Origin: Parcubacteria group bacterium CG10_big_fil_rev_8_21_14_0_10_38_31
GTDB taxonomy: Bacteria > Patescibacteriota > Minisyncoccia > GCA-002772825
Length of the DNA stretch: 10,917 bases
Direction of reading: 5' to 3'
Assembly: GCA_002772825.1 (NCBI GenBank)
Contig: PFDM01000048.1
Span: 1-10,917, forward strand
In this document: positions 5,635 through 10,917 of the stretch, piece by piece
Layout of the letters: every line of letters begins with the position of its first letter
Position numbering within the stretch: the stretch's first letter is position 1
Translations under genes and position numbers: made by a program
The notes under the pieces: generated by a model
Database searches by the model: none
Told to the model about the DNA's origin: nothing
The model's input: the letters and a program-made list of their open reading frames with translations, nothing else

Positions 5635-6552
5635 ATGACAAACAAAAAAGAGGGATTATTAAGTGAAGAAAGATTTAAGGGTCCCATCTGGAATATCTTA
5701 GGGTTGGCGTTTCTGGCTTTTATTATCGTCAGTCAAGTAAACAGTGCTGGTAGGGGTAAGGAAGATCAAAGTTCAGCTATTGATGCCGAATCAGCGGTCG
5801 TCGCTATGGAAGAAGTGTTGCCGAAAGATGGCGTTATTCTTCCCGTCGTTTGGGGGTCAATAGGAAAAGAGATGGTGGAGAAGGGTGTGATAGATGCCGA
5901 GAAATTTGAATCTATATATGCCGGCAGGGGCGGATTGAGCGAAGAGGAAAAAGCTCTTCTCTACGGAGAGGCTAACGGCAATATTAAAATTACCCCCGAG
6001 AATGCCGGTGTGATATTGAACCTCACCTGGGCTTTCGGTCTCTCAAATAAGAATCCAGTCCTTGAGGGAGGCCCAATGATGGACCCGCGTTATGGCGGGG
6101 CGGGTGAATTTGCTTCCACGGGGGGTTGGAGTATCTCAAGAGGGGACGCGATGGAACACTATAGCAAGTATCAGTTTGTTGTCCTGACAAAAGAAGAGCA
6201 AGAACTTGTGGAGAGAGTTTCAAAGAACATTTACCGACCGTGCTGTGGGAATTCAACTTATTTCCCTGATTGTAATCATGGTATGGCGATGCTCGGCCTC
6301 TTAGAGCTCTTGGCGTCAAACGGGGCGACCGAAGAAGAGATGTATCAGATCGCCCTTGCCGTAAATTCTTACTGGTTCCCGGAGACTTACCTAACAATAG
6401 AAAAGTATTTCCAGAAGCGTGGAGTGACTTGGTCTCAAGTTGATGCTAAAGAAGTCTTGGGAGAGCTTTACTCAAGTGGAGCAGGGTATCAGCAAGTCCT
6501 CTCTGATGTTGAGCCTGTCAAAATCCAAGGCGGTGGCAGTTGCGGAGTGTAG
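5635..6552 (+). CDS. Anchored 305-aa protein with CC-x8-CNHGMAM motif and SCGV tail
   Basis: A cytoplasmic N-tail and one membrane segment (about 17-34) lead into a large domain of about 270 residues outside the membrane. The most striking part is RPCCGNSTYFPDCNHGMAML (201-220): C203, C204, C213, H215, M217 and M219. These are soft-metal ligands in a tight cluster, with a helix (GLLELL) after it. The protein ends in GGGSCGV, with C303 in a flexible Gly-rich tail. I recall this CCGN...CNHGMAM family from Patescibacteria but know of no assigned function. Its position between DUF1573 proteins and copper proteins suggests metal capture or transfer on the outer face. The ATG is preceded by heptad repeats and no SD. 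The shadow ORF on the opposite strand is not credible. Confidence 0.8.
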   Translation: MTNKKEGLLSEERFKGPIWNILGLAFLAFIIVSQVNSAGRGKEDQSSAIDAESAVVAMEEVLPKDGVILPVVWGSIGKEMVEKGVIDAEKFESIYAGRGGLSEEEKALLYGEANGNIKITPENAGVILNLTWAFGLSNKNPVLEGGPMMDPRYGGAGEFASTGGWSISRGDAMEHYSKYQFVVLTKEEQELVERVSKNIYRPCCGNSTYFPDCNHGMAMLGLLELLASNGATEEEMYQIALAVNSYWFPETYLTIEKYFQKRGVTWSQVDAKEVLGELYSSGAGYQQVLSDVEPVKIQGGGSCGV

Positions 6553-6553
6553 A

Positions 6554-6567
6554 TCCGCCACGGCGGA
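6554..6567 (+). repeat. Short GC-rich inverted repeat after the 305-aa gene
   Basis: TCCGC (6554-6558) and GCGGA (6563-6567) form a 5-bp stem with a CACG loop, one base after the stop codon, followed by a T-rich stretch without a clean T run. It could act as a weak terminator or mRNA 3'-end stabiliser inside the cluster. Confidence 0.4.
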
Positions 6568-6612
6568 CTCAGTTATTTTATTTTTATTTATTAGCTTAAT
6601 TATTAAAAATAT

Positions 6613-6819
6613 ATGAAAAAGATATTGTTCACATTATTTATCGCATTATCATTTTTCCCCGGCATTGTTGGTGCTCATGGGGAGGAGATGATGCCTTTTG
6701 ATAGCCTAGGTGGTGTTGGGGGAATGTGGTTTTGGGCAGGTGGCCTTATTCATTTGATCTGGCTTACTGTCGGAATCTTAGCAATAGTCTGGCTATGGAA
6801 ACAGATTAGTAAAAAATAA
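6613..6819 (+). CDS. Small secreted or membrane peptide with predicted N-terminal His
   Basis: The 68-aa product starts with a clear signal peptide (1-21: MKK, hydrophobic core, then IVGA). The VGA sequence is a good signal peptidase I site, which would leave His22 as the first mature residue, followed by GEEMM. A single membrane segment (about 38-62, with H47 inside) and a basic end (KQISKK) follow, so the N-terminus would sit outside. A free N-terminal His is a known copper ligand in CopC and histidine-brace proteins. Whether this peptide binds copper is inference from that feature, from Met26-Met27 and from the neighbouring cupredoxin and CopA genes. If the signal is not cleaved, it is a two-TM hairpin protein. 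No SD. Confidence 0.75.
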   Translation: MKKILFTLFIALSFFPGIVGAHGEEMMPFDSLGGVGGMWFWAGGLIHLIWLTVGILAIVWLWKQISKK

Positions 6820-6827
6820 TAAATGTT

Positions 6828-6986
6828 ATGGTAAAAATAATACAAAAAGATAATAAAGAGTTATATCAATGTGAGGAGTGCGGTTATGAATATGAAGACA
6901 GAGAATGGGCAGAGAAATGTCAGAAGTGGTGCAGTGAGCATAAATCATGCAATCTGGAAATAATTAAACATGGAAACTCAAAATAG
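6828..6986 (+). CDS. 52-aa Cys-rich zinc-finger-like protein, short ORF overlapping dsbA-like gene
   Basis: Starting at ATG 6828, 8 bases after the previous stop, the reading frame encodes 52 residues and ends at TAG 6984-6986. It overlaps the DsbA-like gene (ATG 6970) by 17 bases in another frame. The protein has YQCEECGYEYEDREWAEKCQ (13-32), then WCSEHKSCNLEIIKHG. The Cys are C15, C18, C31, C35 and C41, with H38 and H48. CxxCG plus the later Cys and His can form a zinc- or copper-binding knuckle. It has no membrane segment, so it is cytoplasmic. I recall similar short proteins (CxECG...CxxWC...SCN) near metal ATPases in Patescibacteria and archaea. The overlap suggests translational coupling. 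A cytoplasmic metal carrier or sensor is a reasonable guess, not shown. Confidence 0.8.
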   Translation: MVKIIQKDNKELYQCEECGYEYEDREWAEKCQKWCSEHKSCNLEIIKHGNSK

Positions 6987-7668
6987 AAAATCTTATGTAA
7001 TACCCATCGCTATTATTATAGCCGGTCTTATAATAGGTGGCGCATTTTTTGTTACTTCAGATAATGGGAAAGGGGCGATTAACTCTGTAAGTAAGGGAGC
7101 CGAAGTGATGGAAAATGTATCAATAAGCGAGGATGATGATCCTGTATTGGGTAATCCGTTGGCGACAATCACATTTATTAATTTCGGTGATTTTAGGTGC
7201 CAATTTTGCGCTCAGTTTCAGAAAGAGATAAAGCCGTTGATTATAGAAAAGTATGTGAAAACCGGCAAGGTGAAATATGTTTATCGCGATTTCATAACAA
7301 TGGGAAATAATTCAATATTGGTGGCCGGAGGCGCAAATTGCGCCGGTGAGCAGGGTAAATATTGGGATTTTGCCGATTATTTGCACAATAGCGGTGGGGG
7401 TCACGATATGACATACACTCAAGAGTCATTGTTAAAAATAGCTTTGTCGTTAGGACTTGAGGGGAATTCTTTTAAAGAGTGCCTCTCTGCCGGAAGATAT
7501 GTAGAAGAGGTGAAAAAAGACACTGAAGATGCTATAGCGGCCGGTGCAGACGGCACGCCGACAGTGTTTATAAATGGTAGGATGATTTCGGGGGTGAATT
7601 CAATTGAAGTATACGAGTCTGTAATTGAAGAAGAATTATTAAGTGGTAAAAATGATACAAAAATATAA
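6970..7668 (+). CDS. Membrane-anchored DsbA-like thiol oxidoreductase
   Basis: The N-terminal anchor (about 9-28) is followed by a short linker and a DsbA/BdbD-like thioredoxin fold. The active site is FGDFRCQFCAQF, with C77-Q-F-C80 at the start of the first helix. The cis-proline loop is GTPTVFING (185-193), and the helical insertion lies between. Two further Cys, C124 and C161, could form a structural disulfide or a second redox pair, as seen in some actinobacterial-type DsbA proteins. The likely role is oxidising or reducing thiols of exported proteins, and the Cys-rich neighbours (both DUF1573 proteins, the CCGN protein, the cupredoxin) are plausible clients. The start overlaps the 52-aa ORF, and the cupredoxin gene begins 5 bp after the stop, so all three are probably one transcript. 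Confidence 0.88.
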   Translation: METQNRKSYVIPIAIIIAGLIIGGAFFVTSDNGKGAINSVSKGAEVMENVSISEDDDPVLGNPLATITFINFGDFRCQFCAQFQKEIKPLIIEKYVKTGKVKYVYRDFITMGNNSILVAGGANCAGEQGKYWDFADYLHNSGGGHDMTYTQESLLKIALSLGLEGNSFKECLSAGRYVEEVKKDTEDAIAAGADGTPTVFINGRMISGVNSIEVYESVIEEELLSGKNDTKI

Positions 7669-7673
7669 ATAAT

Positions 7674-8042
7674 ATGTATACGATAGGATCTATATTGATA
7701 ATACTTGTGATTGGCTTATATATAGCTTGGATTATCTATACAAAGAATCAGAGTGGAGTGGTCGGTAAAGAAGAAGATGGGACGCAAATTTTTGATGTCT
7801 TGGTAAAAGGCGTTTATTCACCGAGTGTCCTTGAGGCGAAAGTGGGTAAGCCGATACGTATAAGGTTCAAGCGGGAGGAGAGCGCAGAGTGTTCTCGTTA
7901 TGTTAATTTTCCTGATTTTAAGATAAGGAAAGAGTTGCCGGAAGGAGAAGTTGTTTCAATTGAATTTACCCCACAAAGGAAAGGGGAGTTTCTTTTTACT
8001 TGTGATATGAGTATGTATCAAGGGAGATTGATTATCGTATAA
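7674..8042 (+). CDS. Membrane-anchored cupredoxin-like copper protein
   Basis: An N-terminal TM anchor (about 3-22) precedes a small cupredoxin domain of about 85 residues (38-122). The C-terminal loop FTCDMSMYQGRLIIV (108-122) matches the FTCxMxM-(Y/L)-xGx(L/I)IV pattern of the Cupredoxin_1 group that commonly sits beside or is fused to CopA-type ATPases. Probable copper ligands are C73 (in AECSRYV), C110, M112 and/or M114. Classical His ligands of plastocyanin are absent, which suggests Cu(I) binding rather than electron transfer at a type 1 site. The protein would hold copper at the outer face of the membrane. It lies 5 bp after the DsbA-like gene and 63 bp before the copper ATPase. Confidence 0.88.
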   Translation: MYTIGSILIILVIGLYIAWIIYTKNQSGVVGKEEDGTQIFDVLVKGVYSPSVLEAKVGKPIRIRFKREESAECSRYVNFPDFKIRKELPEGEVVSIEFTPQRKGEFLFTCDMSMYQGRLIIV

Positions 8043-8070
8043 AAAATAAGGTGTTATTATTTAGTAAGGG

Positions 8071-8100
8071 TTGTAATTGGTTCTTGAGCTTAGGTTATAT
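8071..8100 (+). promoter_or_regulatory. Possible promoter before the copper ATPase
   Basis: TTGTAA (8071-8076) and TTATAT (8095-8100) are spaced by 18 bases, and the ATG at 8106 is 5 bases after the -10. The placement fits a leaderless start, but both boxes are poor matches. Readthrough from upstream is equally possible. Confidence 0.25.
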
Positions 8101-8105
8101 AAAAT

Positions 8106-10289
8106 ATGAATAAACAAAAAGAGATAAAAAAATATAAATATGCCATAAGTGGGATGCACTGCGCTTCTTGTGCTTTGACTATTGAAAAAAAATTAAAAAA
8201 TATCAGAGGGGTATTAAATGCGGAAGTGAATTTTCCCACCAGCTTGGCGATAGTTGAGCACGAAGCAGGGGATTATAATGATGATGAAATAATAAACGTC
8301 ATAAAAGATGCCGGTTATTCCGCTTCATCTATGGACGATGATTTAAGTTCAAGAGAGCATAACCAGTTAATTAAAGAAAAAGAGATAAAAGAAGAAAGAA
8401 ATAGATTTATTATAAGTCTGATTTTAACCATTCCGGTTTTAATCCTAAGTATGATTTTGAGGAATACTTCTTTTGAGAGTAAAATTGCCCAGTTCTTCCT
8501 TGCTGGCATCGTGCAGTTTTATATTGGTTTTAGGTTTTATAAAGGGGCGTATTATGCCGGTAAAAATAAAACCGCCAATATGGATACTTTAGTTGCCGGA
8601 GGGACTAGCGCCGCGTATTTTTATAGTTTAGCGACAACTTTTTTCTTGCAAGGGGAGGTGTTTTATGAGACTGCCGCTTTACTTATAACTTTTATCGTTC
8701 TTGGTAAGTGGCTTGAAGCGAGAACAAAGGGAAAAGCGGGTGAGGCGATAAAAAAGCTTTTAGGTCTTCAGGCAAAGACAGCGCGTGTTGTAAAAAATGG
8801 ACAAGATATAGACATACCGATTGAAAATGTTGTAGTCGGCGATATTATTATTGTAAGGCCGGGAGAGAAGATTCCCGTTGATGGAGAGGTTATGGAAGGA
8901 CATTCGGTTGTTGATGAGTCTATGATCTCAGGGGAAAGCATCCCTGTGGAGAAAAATATAAGTGATAATGTTGTTGGCGCTACAATCAATAAAACGGGAA
9001 GTTTTAAATTTAGAGCCACAAAAATTGGCAATGATACTATTTTGGCGCAAATTATAAATGTGGTTGAAGAAGCCCAAAGTTCTCGCGCTCCAATACAGAA
9101 ATTTGCCGATATGGTGTCAAGTTATTTTGTCCCGACAGTCATAGCCGTAGCTCTTATTACTTTTATAATTTGGTATTTCTTTATATTGTCTTCTTTTGTC
9201 GTAGCTCTTTTGGCTTTTACCGCCGTCTTGGTTATTGCTTGCCCATGCGCTTTGGGGCTTGCAACACCTACTGCCATTATGGTGGGGACAGGTAAGGGCG
9301 CGGAAAATGGAATCTTGGTGAAGGGTGGTGAGGTTCTTGAAGTGGCAAATAAAGTAAATGTGGTTGTTTTTGATAAAACAGGCACCCTGACAAAAGGTGA
9401 GCCGGAAGTGACTAATGTTATTGGTTTTGATATGTCAGAGGATAAGATTTTAGAAATTGCCGCTACTATTGAAAAAAGGTCAGAACATCCTCTGGCTGAA
9501 GCTATAGTCAACAAGGCAAAAGAAAAATCAATAATGATTGGTGAGCCGGAAAATTTCAAAGCGATTGTCGGTGGAGGAGTTACGGCAGAAGTGGAAGGAT
9601 CAAAAGTTTTCATTGGGACTGAAAGATTTATGAAAGAAAACAATATAATCCTCTCAAGTCAGTTAATATCATCAAAAAAGGAGCTTGAAGAAGACGGGAA
9701 GACGGTTATGGTCATCTCGCGTGATGGAGTGGTCGCAGGCCTCATCGGTGTTGCCGATATTGTCAGGGAATCTGCAAAAGATGCCATAGCAAAACTTCAT
9801 AAAATGGGTATAAAAACTGTAATGATCACCGGCGACAACGAGAGAACGGCTAATGCCATAGCAAAATATCTCAGTGTGGAAAGTGTTTTTGCCGAGGTCT
9901 TACCTGAAGATAAAGCTAAAAAGATAAAAGAATTGCAAGATAATGGCAATAAAGTAGCAATGGTTGGAGATGGTATAAACGACGCGCCGGCTTTGACTCA
10001 GGCTGATCTGGGCATTGCTATGGGTTCAGGCACCGATATCGCTATTGAATCAGGCGGTATCGTTCTCGTAAAAAATGATTCGCGTGATGTTCCTAGGGCT
10101 ATTATGTTGAGCAAGTTGACTATGCGTAAAATAAAACAGAATATGTTTTGGGCACTGTTTTATAATAGTGTAGGGATTCCTATTGCAGCTCTCGGTCTTT
10201 TGAAAGCTGAATTTGCCGGCTTGGCTATGGCCTTAAGCAGTGTTTCCGTTGTGGCAAATTCACTTTTACTGAGAAGAAAAAAGTTTTAA
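8106..10289 (+). CDS. copA: Cu(I)-exporting P1B-type ATPase with one HMA domain
   Basis: This is a complete 727-aa heavy-metal ATPase. A single N-terminal HMA domain carries GMHCASC (16-22). The core motifs are all present: SGES in the actuator domain (275-278), CPC in the metal-binding helix (379-381), DKTGT with the phosphorylated Asp423, SEHP with H461-P462 in the nucleotide domain, and GDGINDAP (621-628). The last two helices carry YN (686-687) and MALSSVS (708-714). CPC plus YN plus MxxSS is the signature of the Cu(I)-specific P1B-1 subgroup, so Zn or Cd specificity is unlikely. It moves Cu(I) from the cytoplasm outward at the cost of ATP. It probably acts with the adjacent cupredoxin and the Cys-rich proteins upstream. 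No frameshift or missing motif is seen. No SD precedes the ATG. Confidence 0.96.
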   Translation: MNKQKEIKKYKYAISGMHCASCALTIEKKLKNIRGVLNAEVNFPTSLAIVEHEAGDYNDDEIINVIKDAGYSASSMDDDLSSREHNQLIKEKEIKEERNRFIISLILTIPVLILSMILRNTSFESKIAQFFLAGIVQFYIGFRFYKGAYYAGKNKTANMDTLVAGGTSAAYFYSLATTFFLQGEVFYETAALLITFIVLGKWLEARTKGKAGEAIKKLLGLQAKTARVVKNGQDIDIPIENVVVGDIIIVRPGEKIPVDGEVMEGHSVVDESMISGESIPVEKNISDNVVGATINKTGSFKFRATKIGNDTILAQIINVVEEAQSSRAPIQKFADMVSSYFVPTVIAVALITFIIWYFFILSSFVVALLAFTAVLVIACPCALGLATPTAIMVGTGKGAENGILVKGGEVLEVANKVNVVVFDKTGTLTKGEPEVTNVIGFDMSEDKILEIAATIEKRSEHPLAEAIVNKAKEKSIMIGEPENFKAIVGGGVTAEVEGSKVFIGTERFMKENNIILSSQLISSKKELEEDGKTVMVISRDGVVAGLIGVADIVRESAKDAIAKLHKMGIKTVMITGDNERTANAIAKYLSVESVFAEVLPEDKAKKIKELQDNGNKVAMVGDGINDAPALTQADLGIAMGSGTDIAIESGGIVLVKNDSRDVPRAIMLSKLTMRKIKQNMFWALFYNSVGIPIAALGLLKAEFAGLAMALSSVSVVANSLLLRRKKF

Positions 10290-10294
10290 ACTCT

Positions 10295-10322
10295 TTTACT
10301 GTTAAATATTTTCTGCTATTAT
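10295..10322 (+). promoter_or_regulatory. Promoter with extended -10 before the 37-aa ORF
   Basis: TTTACT (10295-10300), a 16-base spacer and TATTAT (10317-10322) preceded by TGC. The ATG at 10332 is 9 bases after the -10 box. AAGG just before the start could be a weak SD, but the leader would be only a few nt. Confidence 0.4.
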
Positions 10323-10331
10323 TAAGGTAAT

Positions 10332-10445
10332 ATGACGGGCAATAAAAAATACAAATGGTATAAAGACAGGCCTACTTTGATAGCTCTTATTAGTGGATTT
10401 TTCAGCACTTTTTTGACTCTCCTCAATGCTTTTTTGAGGAATTAA
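10332..10445 (+). CDS. Possible 37-aa single-TM peptide
   Basis: The frame runs from ATG 10332 to TAA 10443-10445. A basic, aromatic N-terminus (NKKYKWYKDRP) is followed by a hydrophobic segment (LIALISGFFSTFLTLLNAFL, about 16-35) and RN at the end. The charge pattern predicts the N-terminus inside the cell. Support for a real gene is the plausible promoter placed right before it, the well-formed membrane segment, and its own stop followed at once by an inverted repeat. It could also be a decayed remnant or chance ORF. It resembles small membrane peptides in general; I recognise no family. Confidence 0.45.
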   Translation: MTGNKKYKWYKDRPTLIALISGFFSTFLTLLNAFLRN

Positions 10446-10483
10446 ACCCACTTGGGTTCCATGCACCAAAGTGGCACCCAAGT
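10445..10483. repeat. Imperfect palindrome with alternative stems between convergent genes
   Basis: ACTTGGGT (10450-10457) pairs with ACCCAAGT (10476-10483). After one mismatch, CCA (10459-10461) pairs with TGG (10472-10474), leaving an unpaired loop of about 8-10 nt. Two competing pairings exist: AACCCA/TGGGTT (10445-10458) and CCACTT/AAGTGG (10448-10474). No T run follows on either strand, so it is not a classical terminator, though it sits where a bidirectional one would be expected. Confidence 0.65.
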
Positions 10484-10507
10484 CCCAAATGGTAAGAGGA
10501 GTGCTTA

Positions 10508-10917
10508 TTATTCATAGCGTAACGCTTCTATCGGGCTTTTGAGAGAAGCTTTTCTGGCTGGGTATAGACCGAAGATAAGACCGACCAGAGACGATACTCC
10601 AAGTCCCAAGATAGAAGCAAAGAAGGGAAAAGAGAATGGCCAAACTATATTTAAGTAATTTGTTAAGATTGCTGATATGGCGAAAGAAAGAAACGTCCCT
10701 ATGGCGATACCTATCGCTCCACCCACTGCTGTTAATATCACGGATTCTAAGATGAATTGGATAAGAATGTCTTTATTGGTGGCGCCAAGCGCTTTCCTTA
10801 AACCTATCTCTTTCGTTCTTTCTGTTACTGAGACTAGCATTATATTCATCACTCCTATTCCGCCTACCACTAAGGAGATGGCAACCACGGATGATAGGAA
10901 TATAGTTAATATATTTA
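10508..10917 (-). CDS. MacB/FtsX-type ABC transporter permease, C-terminal part (5' end outside window)
   Basis: The open frame continues to the right edge of the window, reading LTIFLSSVVAISLVVGGIGV before MNIMLVSVTERTKEIGLRKALGA. The GTG near 10888 is therefore internal, not a start. The segment contains the hallmark FtsX-domain stretch GGIGVMNIMLVSVTERTKEIGLRKALGA and the next two membrane helices. It ends in the typical LYPARKASLKSPIEALRYE. MacB-type permeases have four TMs and a large periplasmic domain and work with a separate or fused ABC ATPase. They export peptides, lipids or drugs by mechanotransmission. The substrate cannot be told from this fragment. The gene runs convergent to the copper locus. 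Confidence 0.93.
   Translation of the reverse strand, partial: NILTIFLSSVVAISLVVGGIGVMNIMLVSVTERTKEIGLRKALGATNKDILIQFILESVILTAVGGAIGIAIGTFLSFAISAILTNYLNIVWPFSFPFFASILGLGVSSLVGLIFGLYPARKASLKSPIEALRYE

Noticed and set aside
6023..6397. Minus-strand 124-aa frame inside the 305-aa gene
   Set aside because: Antisense shadow: Arg/Ser/Pro-rich low-complexity product with no motif, while the plus-strand frame has an anchor and conserved-looking Cys/His motif.
9122..9643. Minus-strand 173-aa frame inside the copper ATPase gene
   Set aside because: It overlaps the invariant ATPase motifs CPC, DKTGT and SEHP on the other strand, so the open frame is a by-product of codon bias.
10450..10500. T-box, riboswitch or tRNA fragment suggested by GGGTTCC and GCACC segments
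   Set aside because: No T-arm, anticodon arm or specifier loop can be drawn, and the segment is downstream of genes on both strands rather than in a leader.
10508..10888. MacB-like gene starting at GTG 10888
   Set aside because: The frame stays open to the window edge and the upstream residues (LTIFLSSVV) fit the family, so the GTG is internal and the real start is outside the window.

Overview
The window looks like a fragment of a small bacterial genome of the Candidate Phyla Radiation (Patescibacteria, Parcubacteria-like). This is inferred from four things: low GC with very A/T-rich gene starts, almost no Shine-Dalgarno sequences, many small single-pass membrane proteins, and several protein families that I associate with such genomes from memory. 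TAA, TAG and one TGA all act as normal stops, so there is no sign of a recoded genetic code. No rRNA, tRNA, CRISPR array or transposase was seen. No gene-free stretch exceeds 300 bases; the largest, 3552-3710, holds a divergent promoter pair.

Left part (1-2760): an unrecognised 102-aa charged protein, the only gene with a textbook AGGAGG, ends at a good hairpin terminator. It is followed by a CNNM/CorC-type membrane protein that lacks the usual C-terminal domain. Next comes a four-TM protein with a large coiled-coil ectodomain and a C-terminal double zinc ribbon. A shared bidirectional terminator separates this from a minus-strand, membrane-tethered methyltransferase that resembles RquA (rhodoquinone biosynthesis).

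Middle (3552-4341): the methyltransferase promoter (TTGACA-16-TATACT, minus) and a leaderless promoter (TTGAAT-17-TATAAT, plus) lie back to back. The second drives a 67-aa single-TM protein and is followed by a 132-aa membrane protein that has its own extended -10 box.

Right part (4428-10289): eight co-oriented genes that read as one copper and thiol-redox locus. They are two membrane-anchored DUF1573 proteins with CxC motifs; a 305-aa anchored protein with a CC-x8-C-N-H-G-M-A-M motif and an SCGV tail; a 68-aa secreted or membrane peptide whose predicted mature end is His; a 52-aa Cys-rich zinc-finger-like protein, too short for routine ORF calling; a DsbA-like thiol oxidoreductase; an anchored cupredoxin; and a single-HMA Cu(I) P1B-type ATPase (CopA family). 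The likely theme is Cu(I) export plus capture and thiol handling on the outer face of the membrane. No copper-dependent oxidase is visible. A 37-aa TM peptide and an imperfect palindrome follow. The window ends inside the C-terminal part of a minus-strand MacB/FtsX-type ABC permease.
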